DNA of 64,000 bases, taken from the NCBI GenBank assembly GCA_017528085.1, contig JAFXPH010000004.1:124001-188000 (forward strand), in the 5' to 3' direction. The notes beneath the pieces were generated by a model. That model was not told the origin of the DNA. It saw only the letters and a program-made list of their open reading frames with translations, and did no database searches. The translations under genes were made by a program, and so were the position numbers. Source of the stretch: Clostridia bacterium. GTDB lineage: Bacteria; Bacillota; Clostridia; TANB77; CAG-508. Position 1 is the stretch's first letter; the number at the start of each line of letters is the position of its first letter. Positions 11,247 to 19,219 of the stretch are shown here, piece after piece.

Positions 11247-11280
11247 GATATAAATTGATTAAATTTATATCTATTTTTTT
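11247..11280 (+). terminator. terminator of the rimP-nrnA operon
   Basis: A 10-bp AT-rich stem (11247-11256 with 11262-11271) precedes a T-rich tract. It lies directly before the AAA+ gene promoter. Confidence 0.7.
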
Positions 11281-11291
11281 GCCTTTTTTCA

Positions 11292-11320
11292 TTGAACGAA
11301 ATAATTTTTATATGTATAAT
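11292..11320 (+). promoter_or_regulatory. promoter of the AAA+/surface protein pair
   Basis: TTGAAC at 11292-11297 and a perfect TATAAT at 11315-11320 have a 17-base spacer. The first start codon is 44 bases after the -10. Confidence 0.82.
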
Positions 11321-11363
11321 TTATTTGTAGAATTACGACAAATGATAAATTAAGGAGAGTCAA

Positions 11364-14336
11364 ATGGCTATTATTGGAAAAGTTTCAGTAAATAAGATAT
11401 TTGCTTACAAATACCTATATGCATCAATTAATAAAAATCTTGGAGCATTTAAAAGATTACTTGTAAACGAGGGAAAAACTAGAGGTGTTGTAAGAGATTA
11501 TATTGATATTTTATATAAAAAGATGGCAGATCAAATAGATGCTAAAAAAGTAGATATTAAACCATTAGATTATGATTTATTCATAAGTAAGATATCTGGT
11601 TATGATGTAGTTTCTATTTCAATTAAAAACACTAAGGAAATATATGGAGTTACTAATATCATAATAGTTATAAAAGGAGAAAGTTTTAGATATTTCCTTA
11701 AAACAAATAGGCTAGCTTATCTTTCATCTGACTATGGAAATCTTATAGAGATTAAGGGTGAGGATGCTACTGAGATGGTAGATTCAGTTAATACTAATTC
11801 ACAAGAAAGAATAGTAGCTACTGTTTTATCTTATGTAATGAAAAGTGAATCTATTCCAACTATAGACTTAAATCCTACAATGGAAGGAATGGAACAAATT
11901 TTAGAAAACTTTAAAACAATAGTAAAAGATCCATATAATAACCCATTAGTTAAAACAGATTATGAGAAAAAAGCAAAACTTGCAGAAAAACCCGTTAAAA
12001 ATAAAGATATAGAAAGTGTAGACCCAGTTGTAAAGGATATTGCACAAGTATTCTTTGATAATAGGTGGATTAAAAATACTATTTCAGGATATGAAATATT
12101 TGATGTATGTAATGCATTAGATAAAGAAAATAAATCATTCTATGCTGCATACTTAAGAAATAAACTATTCGACTATAGAAAAGTAGAGGTTGGCAAAGAA
12201 TCTCAAGTAGTAGAATGTGAAAGATGTAATATTAAACCATGTCCAATTAATGTTTATATTCAAATAGCAGACTTTTATTCAGGAAAAGAATATTTATTCT
12301 TTGAAGATAAAACTCAAGATGAAGCTATGATAAATAAAGCAGAAGTTGGTAAAGAACAAGTAGAAAGTGAAGTTAGTGAAGTTGTTTCAATTGTAGAAAA
12401 ATACGATAACTTAACTATTATGGTTGCTGATTTCTTAATTAAAAATAAACTTGTAAGAAATTTAAAAGTAGATGAAAAAGATAATAAAGTGTCATTTGAA
12501 TATGTTGATTTTGATGAATTATGCTCATCTAAGATGGAAGTGAATCCTGCAAGATTAATATATGACGCAAAGACAAGTAAAGATGTAGAGTTTAAAGAAG
12601 GAAAATTAGACTTAAATGACTTAGAATCTATTGAAGAAAAATACTCAAGTCTTCTTTATGATAATCCATATTTACTTGCTGCATATATTATGTACTTGGT
12701 TCAAGACACAACTGTAACAGAAAAAGAAGTATATGGAAAAATTAAATCATTAAAATTTGATAACTCATGTGAAAAAGATTTCGTTACAAGATTTATGATT
12801 GGTAAAGTTGATAATGCATTATTAGATGATAATTCTAAAGAAGAATTAATCAAAATGATTGTATATGCAAGAAGAAGATTTGATAATCAAAAACTTGAAT
12901 ACATTCCATTTAATATGAGGCTATATTGTAATACAGTAGAAGTTATAGATAGTGTTATCGATATATTACAAGAGTCATTTGAATACTTCAAATATATAAA
13001 GAAAACAGATGCAATTACTAAGTCATTCTATCAAATAGATACACCAGCAAAAATTGATGAATTATATGATAAACCAGGTATTGTAGTTTTAACAGATCCT
13101 GTTGCACTTGGTAATTTAGAAAAATTAAATAGAGATGCTATATTAAATGAATTATATGACAAGATAGCTAAAAATACAGAATCAAATTTAACAATTATTG
13201 TGGATAAGAACAAGGTAATTGTGGATAATGCTTTAGAATCAAATGTTACTTTAAGAGATAAAGTATTTGATTATGAGCTTAATATGAAAAAAGTTACTGA
13301 GAAAGATATTTACAATAATATTTTAGAGAAGTTAGAAAAAGATTATGAAGTTACAAGTAAATTTAAAACAAAACTAAATGGTTACATTAAAGCTGAATAT
13401 AATAAAACAACACTTTCATTCTATGAATTCCAAGATTCAATTTATGAAAAGATTGTATTTAATTTAGGATTTGATAATAAGAAAATTGATGAGTCTATGG
13501 TTCCTGACTATGATGAAGATAAGACAACAGAAGAAATCTTTAAGGAACTTGATGAACTTGTTGGTCTAGATAATGTAAAACAATCATTAAGAGATTTAGC
13601 TGATTTACTTGAATTTAAGAATAAAACTCAAGGTAAGTTTAATTTAAAAGAAACAAACCTACATATGATATTCCTAGGTAACCCAGGTACTGGTAAAACT
13701 ACAGTAGCTCGTATGATTGCAGGAATACTTTATAACTTAAAATATATTAAATATAATAAGATGATTGAAGTATCATCAAAAGATTTGGTTGCTAAATATG
13801 TTGGACAAACAGCTCCAAAGACAAATGAAGTAATAGAAAAAGCTTTAGGCGGAGTACTATTTATCGATGAGGCATATTCTTTAGCTACTAAAGATGGTGA
13901 TAGTGCAACATTTAATGATGAATGTATTGCAACTTTAATTCAAGGTATGGAAAATCATAGAGATGAACTAGTAGTAATATTTGCAGGATATAAAAAAGAA
14001 ATGCAAGACTTCTTAGATTCAAACTCTGGTATCGTGTCTAGAATAGGTTATACATTTGATTTTAAAGATTACACAGTAGATGAATTAATTGGAATATTTA
14101 AGATTAATGTTTCTAAAGCTAAGTTTGAAATTACAGATGAGGCAATAGAAAAAGTTAAAGAAATAATCTTAGAATATAAAGATACTAAAAACTTTGGTAA
14201 TGCAAGATTCGTTAGAAGCTTGTTCGAAAAAGTGGTTGTTGAACATGCTAAAAACATTAAAAACGAGACAGATGAAAATAAACTAAAAACTATTACAGCT
14301 GATGATATTACAGCAGAAAACATTTTAAAAATGTAA
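11364..14336 (+). CDS. large AAA+ ATPase of the CbbX/SpoVK type with long N-terminal region
   Basis: The last third of this 990-residue protein is a clear CbbX/SpoVK-type AAA+ domain: Walker A GNPGTGKT at 772-779, a pore-loop KYVGQT near 811-816, Walker B VLFIDEA with D835 E836, sensor-like VVIFAGY, and SGIVSRIGYTFDF with the arginine-finger region. Such ATPases form rings that remodel a protein substrate. The first ~720 residues are not recognised. They include a C-x2-C-x4-C cluster (ECERCNIKPCPI, near residue 284) and, at about 572-700, a stretch that parallels the Walker B-to-lid part of the true domain but lacks Walker A, suggesting a degenerate AAA module. There is no signal peptide. GGAGAG precedes ATG 11364. 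A surface protein follows 10 bases later, so the two are probably made together. Confidence 0.85.
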   Translation: MAIIGKVSVNKIFAYKYLYASINKNLGAFKRLLVNEGKTRGVVRDYIDILYKKMADQIDAKKVDIKPLDYDLFISKISGYDVVSISIKNTKEIYGVTNIIIVIKGESFRYFLKTNRLAYLSSDYGNLIEIKGEDATEMVDSVNTNSQERIVATVLSYVMKSESIPTIDLNPTMEGMEQILENFKTIVKDPYNNPLVKTDYEKKAKLAEKPVKNKDIESVDPVVKDIAQVFFDNRWIKNTISGYEIFDVCNALDKENKSFYAAYLRNKLFDYRKVEVGKESQVVECERCNIKPCPINVYIQIADFYSGKEYLFFEDKTQDEAMINKAEVGKEQVESEVSEVVSIVEKYDNLTIMVADFLIKNKLVRNLKVDEKDNKVSFEYVDFDELCSSKMEVNPARLIYDAKTSKDVEFKEGKLDLNDLESIEEKYSSLLYDNPYLLAAYIMYLVQDTTVTEKEVYGKIKSLKFDNSCEKDFVTRFMIGKVDNALLDDNSKEELIKMIVYARRRFDNQKLEYIPFNMRLYCNTVEVIDSVIDILQESFEYFKYIKKTDAITKSFYQIDTPAKIDELYDKPGIVVLTDPVALGNLEKLNRDAILNELYDKIAKNTESNLTIIVDKNKVIVDNALESNVTLRDKVFDYELNMKKVTEKDIYNNILEKLEKDYEVTSKFKTKLNGYIKAEYNKTTLSFYEFQDSIYEKIVFNLGFDNKKIDESMVPDYDEDKTTEEIFKELDELVGLDNVKQSLRDLADLLEFKNKTQGKFNLKETNLHMIFLGNPGTGKTTVARMIAGILYNLKYIKYNKMIEVSSKDLVAKYVGQTAPKTNEVIEKALGGVLFIDEAYSLATKDGDSATFNDECIATLIQGMENHRDELVVIFAGYKKEMQDFLDSNSGIVSRIGYTFDFKDYTVDELIGIFKINVSKAKFEITDEAIEKVKEIILEYKDTKNFGNARFVRSLFEKVVVEHAKNIKNETDENKLKTITADDITAENILKM

Positions 14337-14346
14337 AGGATTTTAA

Positions 14347-16455
14347 ATGGGAAAGAGTTATACTAAACCAATTTTAATTTCATTATTTATCCTAATGCTG
14401 ATAGCGGGTATAGTATGCTTGATACTTTACCTAACTACAGATATGTTTAAATCACCAGGGGTACTATTTTCTAAGTATTTCATAAAGAATTTTGCTTATG
14501 TTCAAGACTTGGGATATGAACCTTATAGTAATTTAAACAAAATAATTGGACAAAGAACATATGATGAAAACGCTAATATTATGCTTAAGTCTAACAATAA
14601 TCAGACATATGAATATTCTAATAAGTTTGTATCTGATAGTGTTAATTCAAAGTTTAGAGATGTATTAAGCTTTTATCAATATGATCATGATGTTAATATT
14701 GTTATTAATAAAGATGTAGATTTGTATTCTATAAACTTAAATAACATTACATCAAAAAGAATTGCTATCAGAAATTCAAATTTAAAAGAAGCATTGAAGC
14801 AAATAGGATATACTAAAACAGAATATTTACCTAATAGAGTTACATTTAATCCATACAGAGGATATGACGAGGAAAAGTTTGAGATAGCTAATAAGAATTT
14901 TATTAAAATATTCCAAGACTCAATTAATAAGAAGAGTTTTAATAAAGAAAAAAATTCAGTAATATCTTATAATGGTAAAAATGTTAATTCTAATAAGTAC
15001 TATGTTAAAACTAATGGAAAGACAATTATTTCATTTATAGAAAAAGTAATAAATGAGTTTAAAAAGAACCCTTCTACATATGAAGTATATGCTAATTTCT
15101 TTGGGCTTGATAATGATACTTTTATTGGTGTACTAACATATTTAAAAGATAGACTTTCTAATTATATTACTAATCACGAACTTTTAGAAAGTGATTTCCA
15201 AATAAATGTATATGAATATGAAGGAAAATTAATTAGTACTGAAGTTTATATTGGTAAAGCCAAAATAGATCTTAAATTTAATAAAGCAGACGGTATAGTT
15301 ACATGCCATTATTTGTATAATAATATTGACTATACTACATACCAAACAGATTTATATAGAAATATTACATTCAAGAATGAATATACATCTGATAGCTCAA
15401 ATATAACTATAGATTATTCATTCAAGAAAAAGAATAGTAGCGATGTATTAGAAGAAAACAATTATAAGTTTAAAATAGCATTAAACAATATAACTGATTC
15501 TGGAGCTAATAGATCAATTACTATTACTAAAAACAATACTTTAATATTTAATTATGATTCTACTATTAGTATTGATATCGATGCACATGATTTAGAGAAT
15601 ATTTCATCAACAAATTCATATATACTAAATGACGCAACAAGTGCAGAACTATTAAAAATGAATCAAGAATTAAAAAGCCATTTAAGTGAGATAATAAATG
15701 TGTTAAGTGTAATACCTTATAGAATTAGTTCAAATGTCATTTCAAATGATACTGGTGAAGATACACATTTAGCATTATTAATTAATAACAATGATGCTAA
15801 TACTGTAAGAGATGACTTAAATAATGCATTTACGTCTTTATGTGCAAACTATCTTCTAAATCCTGAAGAGGCAGGAAGTTTAAGTGAGTACTTAACAGTA
15901 AATAGAATCAGAAACAAAACTATGTATGCACAAGAAATTAATATATTAGAAGGAAACGTAATTGAGTACTATAATCAAAATGGTAATATATTTAGAGTTC
16001 AAGTTGAAATATTAGGCGATAAAGTAAATATTTTAAATATTGAAATGTATATACCTGAAATAGAAGACCCAGTGGTTGAACCTGAACCAGAGCCTGAACC
16101 AGAACCAGAGCCTGAACCACCAACTGTCGTTCCAGATTCTGTTGAACCAGAACCTGAGGAGCCACAAGAACCAATAGAGGATAATAGAGATCATGAAGCA
16201 ATTCAGAGAATGAAGGATGACATTAATAATTTACTTCCACTTATTGAACAACAAGCTGCAATAGATGAGAGAAGTATAGATGACTTTGTAACATCTGAAA
16301 ACTTTGTTAACAACTGTCCAAATATTGTAAGAATGGATATTGAGGAACAAAGTTCTGGAATGTATTTAGTTAGGGCATATGACGAAGCAGGAAATGTAGG
16401 TTCCGGTGTACTTCAAGTATTTGAATATGGAATCAATTTACTAATATTTGATTAA
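14347..16455 (+). CDS. single-span surface protein with Pro-Glu repeats
   Basis: This 702-residue product is unrecognised. It has a short cytoplasmic start, one hydrophobic helix at about 8-29, and a long Asn/Thr/Tyr-rich beta-type region likely outside the cell. A Pro-Glu tract (about residues 576-605) makes a stiff spacer before a C-terminal module of about 85 residues containing ENFVNNCPNI. That module resembles the C-terminus of the product encoded at 55279-57180. Start ATG 14347 has an AAAGGA site and follows the AAA+ gene by 10 bases, with a terminator after its own stop. The arrangement suggests a cytoplasmic ATPase working with an envelope protein, which is inference only. Confidence 0.75.
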   Translation: MGKSYTKPILISLFILMLIAGIVCLILYLTTDMFKSPGVLFSKYFIKNFAYVQDLGYEPYSNLNKIIGQRTYDENANIMLKSNNNQTYEYSNKFVSDSVNSKFRDVLSFYQYDHDVNIVINKDVDLYSINLNNITSKRIAIRNSNLKEALKQIGYTKTEYLPNRVTFNPYRGYDEEKFEIANKNFIKIFQDSINKKSFNKEKNSVISYNGKNVNSNKYYVKTNGKTIISFIEKVINEFKKNPSTYEVYANFFGLDNDTFIGVLTYLKDRLSNYITNHELLESDFQINVYEYEGKLISTEVYIGKAKIDLKFNKADGIVTCHYLYNNIDYTTYQTDLYRNITFKNEYTSDSSNITIDYSFKKKNSSDVLEENNYKFKIALNNITDSGANRSITITKNNTLIFNYDSTISIDIDAHDLENISSTNSYILNDATSAELLKMNQELKSHLSEIINVLSVIPYRISSNVISNDTGEDTHLALLINNNDANTVRDDLNNAFTSLCANYLLNPEEAGSLSEYLTVNRIRNKTMYAQEINILEGNVIEYYNQNGNIFRVQVEILGDKVNILNIEMYIPEIEDPVVEPEPEPEPEPEPEPPTVVPDSVEPEPEEPQEPIEDNRDHEAIQRMKDDINNLLPLIEQQAAIDERSIDDFVTSENFVNNCPNIVRMDIEEQSSGMYLVRAYDEAGNVGSGVLQVFEYGINLLIFD
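16078..16155 (+). repeat. Pro-Glu coding repeat tract
   Basis: Tandem CCTGAA/CCAGAR codon pairs encode an alternating Pro-Glu spacer inside the surface protein. It is the likely reason for an open frame on the other strand, and a place where length could vary by slippage. Confidence 0.85.
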
Positions 16456-16460
16456 AGTAT

Positions 16461-16490
16461 AAAGAGAAGATTATAAGTCTTCTCTTTATT
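16461..16490 (+). terminator. terminator after the AAA+/surface protein pair
   Basis: A 10-bp stem AAAGAGAAGA (16461-16470) pairs with 16478-16487 and is followed by a short T/A run. Confidence 0.75.
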
Positions 16491-16518
16491 TGACCTTTTA
16501 ATTTGTTTAATATAAAAT
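16490..16518 (+). promoter_or_regulatory. promoter for the 16543 gene
   Basis: TTGACC at 16490-16495 and TAAAAT at 16513-16518 with 17 bases between. Confidence 0.7.
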
Positions 16519-16542
16519 AATTAAAAGTAAAAGGAAAAAGAA

Positions 16543-16905
16543 ATGGGAATTGTAAATGATGAAGAGTATATAGCACTAATTTGTACGGGAGAATTTGATG
16601 CTATATCTAAAGCAAAAATAGGAGTATTATTTGAAAACTATTTTGATAATATTAATTATAATGTTATAAAAGAAGATAATGATGTATTCGTTGATTTTAC
16701 CGGAGATAGAGAAATTGGTGGTGAAATAGAACATGTTGTTATCAGATTTATTGTGTATGAAAATGTTGAAGAATTTGAGATATATGTTGTTTCAGTAAAT
16801 AACAAATTTATAGATGCTGATGAAACAGTTGATTTACTAAAACAAATAGCAAGTTATTCAGGATTTAGTTTTGAAGGTGGAGAAACATCTTCAGAAGATA
16901 ATTAA
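16543..16905 (+). CDS. hypothetical acidic 120-residue protein
   Basis: I do not recognise this small protein. It is acidic throughout, without a signal peptide or membrane helix, and reads as a compact alpha/beta fold: a helical start (DEEYIALICTGEFDAISKA), then alternating strands such as HVVIRFIVYENVEEFEIYVV and a helix VDLLKQIASYSGF, ending in a Ser/Glu/Asp tail. It has its own promoter and an AAAGGAAA site before ATG 16543. It sits between the AAA+/surface pair and rpmB and is probably monocistronic. No function can be given. Confidence 0.65.
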   Translation: MGIVNDEEYIALICTGEFDAISKAKIGVLFENYFDNINYNVIKEDNDVFVDFTGDREIGGEIEHVVIRFIVYENVEEFEIYVVSVNNKFIDADETVDLLKQIASYSGFSFEGGETSSEDN

Positions 16906-16930
16906 AAGCATAAAAATATTCAAAAAAAGC

Positions 16931-16959
16931 TTGTTTTTTTGAATTGAGTATGGTATCAT
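16931..16959 (+). promoter_or_regulatory. possible rpmB promoter
   Basis: TTGTTT at 16931-16936 and TATCAT at 16954-16959 have a 17-base spacer. The -35 is weak and overlaps an A/T hairpin (16918-16944), so confidence is limited. Confidence 0.4.
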
Positions 16960-17003
16960 TATTAATAGTCAGTTTTATTTTTTATAGTGGAGGTGCATAT
17001 AAA

Positions 17004-17201
17004 ATGGCAAAATGTATGATTTGTGGAAAAGAGACATCTTTCGGAAATCAATTAAGCATTACTCGTTCTCACATTAGTAAAAGAAATGTAAGACCAGTAA
17101 AACCAAACTTAAGAACTGTTAAAGCTTTAGTTGATGGTGAAGCAAAAAGAATTACTGTTTGCACTAAATGTTTACGTTCAGGTAAAGTAACAAGAGCTTA
17201 A
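17004..17201 (+). CDS. rpmB: 50S ribosomal protein L28, zinc-binding form
   Basis: L28 is a small protein of the large ribosomal subunit. The 65-residue product begins MAKCMICGKETSFGN and continues with the typical ISKRNVRPVKPNLRTVK; TVCTKCLRSGKV near the end supplies the second cysteine pair. Both CxxC pairs are present, so this is the zinc-containing (C+) form. ATG 17004 is chosen because GGAGGTG lies at 16989-16995; an in-frame upstream ATG at 16944 would add a hydrophobic extension unlike L28. It is monocistronic with a strong terminator. Confidence 0.97.
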   Translation: MAKCMICGKETSFGNQLSITRSHISKRNVRPVKPNLRTVKALVDGEAKRITVCTKCLRSGKVTRA

Positions 17202-17225
17202 TTGTAAAGTTGTTATATATAAAAT

Positions 17226-17256
17226 GCAGTACTCTTTTTCACGTACTGCTTTTTTT
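17226..17256 (+). terminator. rpmB terminator
   Basis: GCAGTAC at 17226-17232 pairs with GTACTGC at 17243-17249, followed by seven T. Confidence 0.92.
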
Positions 17257-17289
17257 AGATAAAGGTCGATTACGTTTTATGTAAAGTGA

Positions 17290-17318
17290 TTGACTTTTAG
17301 GCCTAAAATTTGTATAAT
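17290..17318 (+). promoter_or_regulatory. promoter for the 17348 gene
   Basis: TTGACT at 17290-17295 and TATAAT at 17313-17318, 17-base spacer, 30 bases before the start codon. Confidence 0.85.
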
Positions 17319-17347
17319 ATAATCAATTAAGGTAAGGAGAAACAAGT

Positions 17348-17605
17348 ATGTTAGCAAAAAATTGGAAAGTAATTTTATTAATTATATGTGTTGTAGCAAT
17401 TTTATTTAACATTATTTACAAAATTGTTAGAGCACCATCTTTGCAAAAAAATTTAAAAGCATTGCAAGATCAAAATTATGTTTATCAAGATACAGTTAAT
17501 ATTACTAGTCCTTTTGAAAAAGAAAATCAAGATAGTGAAAAAAGTTCAAGCGAAGATCGTTCAGAACCTGTAACTAATAACGTTATTGAAACGGTAGAAG
17601 AATAA
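17348..17605 (+). CDS. hypothetical small single-span membrane protein
   Basis: This 85-residue protein has one hydrophobic helix at about residues 7-27 preceded by positive charges, then a polar tail of about 55 residues rich in Ser, Glu, Asp and Asn that is probably extracellular. No conserved motif was recognised. The build is like the 83-residue protein at 61991-62242 (short positive start, one span, polar tail ending in Val/Glu/Ser), though the sequences are not clearly alignable. It has a strong promoter and a TAAGGAGA site. It precedes rpmE, which has its own promoter. Confidence 0.65.
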   Translation: MLAKNWKVILLIICVVAILFNIIYKIVRAPSLQKNLKALQDQNYVYQDTVNITSPFEKENQDSEKSSSEDRSEPVTNNVIETVEE

Positions 17606-17625
17606 TAAAATATAGAATAAAATAC

Positions 17626-17654
17626 TTGCATAATAATTGCTATTATGCTATTAT
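17626..17654 (+). promoter_or_regulatory. rpmE promoter
   Basis: TTGCAT at 17626-17631 and TATTAT at 17649-17654 with a 17-base spacer. An alternative TATAAA at 17652-17657 would give 20 bases. Confidence 0.65.
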
Positions 17655-17695
17655 AAACAAGACTGTTTAAAAAGTAAGAAAGAGGTGAGCTTTAA

Positions 17696-17896
17696 ATGAA
17701 TACAGAAATTCAACCAAATTATGGTCCATCTAAGATTACTTGTGCATGTGGTAATGTAATTGAAACTAATTCTACAAAACCAGATATGAAAGTAGATATT
17801 TGCTCAAATTGTCATCCATATTGGACAGGTAATTTAAAACAAAATACAACAGGTGGTAGAGCAGATAAATTTAAGAAAAAATACGGAATTGAATAA
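17696..17896 (+). CDS. rpmE: 50S ribosomal protein L31, zinc-binding form
   Basis: L31 bridges the 50S central protuberance and the 30S head. The 66-residue product has the C+ zinc signature: C16 and C18 (TCACGN) with C36 and C39 (CSNCHPYWTG), and ends with GRADKFKKKYG, typical of type A L31. An AGAGGTGAG site precedes ATG 17696. In many bacteria the C+ form is replaced by a zinc-free paralogue under zinc starvation; no such paralogue is in this window. It stands alone between a promoter and a strong terminator. Confidence 0.97.
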   Translation: MNTEIQPNYGPSKITCACGNVIETNSTKPDMKVDICSNCHPYWTGNLKQNTTGGRADKFKKKYGIE

Positions 17897-17935
17897 TATC
17901 AATTTTTATATTAATAAATTTATTGCGCAATATTT

Positions 17936-17987
17936 ATCCTTAGTTTTTTTCTATAATAAAGTAGATAAAAACTAAGGATTTTTTTTA
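17936..17987 (+). terminator. rpmE terminator
   Basis: A 13-bp perfect stem (17936-17948 with 17967-17979) is followed by eight T from 17980. Confidence 0.92.
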
Positions 17988-17997
17988 TCTTTTTTTA

Positions 17998-18026
17998 TTG
18001 AATAATACTTTTCGTAATGATAGAAT
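17998..18026 (+). promoter_or_regulatory. promoter for the prepilin-like gene
   Basis: TTGAAT at 17998-18003 and TAGAAT at 18021-18026, 17-base spacer. Confidence 0.65.
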
Positions 18027-18058
18027 TTTATGTGGAAGATTATTTAGAGGAGGAAGTT

Positions 18059-19183
18059 ATGTTTGCAAAAAACGAAAAAGGTATAACTTTGATATCGCTT
18101 GTAGTTACTATCATTATCATGCTTGTACTTGCAGGAGTTTCAGTAAGATACTTTATTAGTACATCATTAATTGATAGAACGGTTAATTTAAACGAAAAAA
18201 ACATGATTTCATCTTTAGTAGATGAATGGAATGATAGAAGAGCTTTTATTGAAATAAAAGGAAGCATTCCTACTACTGAAATGAATTATGATAATTTGAA
18301 AAATATCGATTTATATTTAACTGAAGCATATGATAATCCTGACGATGGAACAAGATATTCTGAAAAATTAATTCAAAATACTGTACTAAATGATGAGTAT
18401 AATAATGTTATAGTTATTGTAGATGGAGAAATTAGATATATTAAAGACCAAGTTACGCCAAAGCAAGAAGCCGTATTTAAAGATTTAAAAATAGAGGCTT
18501 TTGATGATGATGGTTCTCGTTGGTTTTCATCAGTAATAGATGTTTCAGGTAAGACAGTAGCAGAGGATATAGGACTACATCATCATAGTATTGGTGATGA
18601 AGAAGAACAAACTGTTGAAAATACTACAACTAATACTATACCAACACAAATAGATCCTTCTTCAATAAGTCACTTTATACCATTTGATAAGATTGTAGCT
18701 TCAAAATTTGAATACAAGAATACATCTGGTAGTGGACTATTACTAGATATTGATCCTCAAGAAACAGAAAATATGAAAATGACATTTAGATTATCATCTG
18801 ATAAGTTAAATGGAATTTCTGCAGATATGTTTATTAGAATTTTCCCTACTGTAAAAGTTCACCAAAATTTAGCTGATTTAAAAGATTTTTCATCATCTAA
18901 AGTGTTTGTTCCAGCTAATAAAAATTTAAAAGTAACAATTTCAAATTACAGTGGTTTAACTTATTCTAATCCAAATGGTTTAAGTGCTAAATTATTTTTC
19001 TTCTCAAAAGATGGAAATAAATTAGGAGAAGCAGATTTAGCTTCTATAAATCTTAATGATGGAAATAGTTCATTTGAATATACAAAATCTTTTACACAAG
19101 ACGTTTATGGAATAGTGATAATGATTCCTTCTTTAACAAAAATAAATGGACGTGTAGATTTATCAATTAGTTACGAACAATAA
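18059..19183 (+). CDS. protein with type IV prepilin-like N-terminus
   Basis: This 374-residue protein begins with a short basic leader ending in Gly8, then ITLISLVVTIIIMLVLAGVS, the class III/IV prepilin pattern cut by a prepilin peptidase after Gly. The usual Glu at +5 is Ser13 here, so assembly into a classical pilus is doubtful. The rest is a polar beta-rich region without a recognised domain. ATG 18059 is chosen because GAGGAGGA lies at 18047-18054; an ATG at 18017 upstream precedes that site. No pilus assembly ATPase or peptidase lies nearby. Proteins with this start are frequent in AT-rich Clostridia genomes. Confidence 0.75.
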   Translation: MFAKNEKGITLISLVVTIIIMLVLAGVSVRYFISTSLIDRTVNLNEKNMISSLVDEWNDRRAFIEIKGSIPTTEMNYDNLKNIDLYLTEAYDNPDDGTRYSEKLIQNTVLNDEYNNVIVIVDGEIRYIKDQVTPKQEAVFKDLKIEAFDDDGSRWFSSVIDVSGKTVAEDIGLHHHSIGDEEEQTVENTTTNTIPTQIDPSSISHFIPFDKIVASKFEYKNTSGSGLLLDIDPQETENMKMTFRLSSDKLNGISADMFIRIFPTVKVHQNLADLKDFSSSKVFVPANKNLKVTISNYSGLTYSNPNGLSAKLFFFSKDGNKLGEADLASINLNDGNSSFEYTKSFTQDVYGIVIMIPSLTKINGRVDLSISYEQ

Positions 19184-19219
19184 TACAATTATTTATAAAT
19201 GACATAATGGAGGTATAAT

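Noticed and set aside
15992..16201. Minus-strand frame opposite the Pro-Glu tract
   Set aside because: It is a by-product of the repeated Pro-Glu codons on the plus strand, without a ribosome site or promoter.
16918..16944. A7/T7 hairpin before rpmB as a terminator
   Set aside because: The stem is nearly all A-T, and it overlaps the possible rpmB -35 box; too weak to call.
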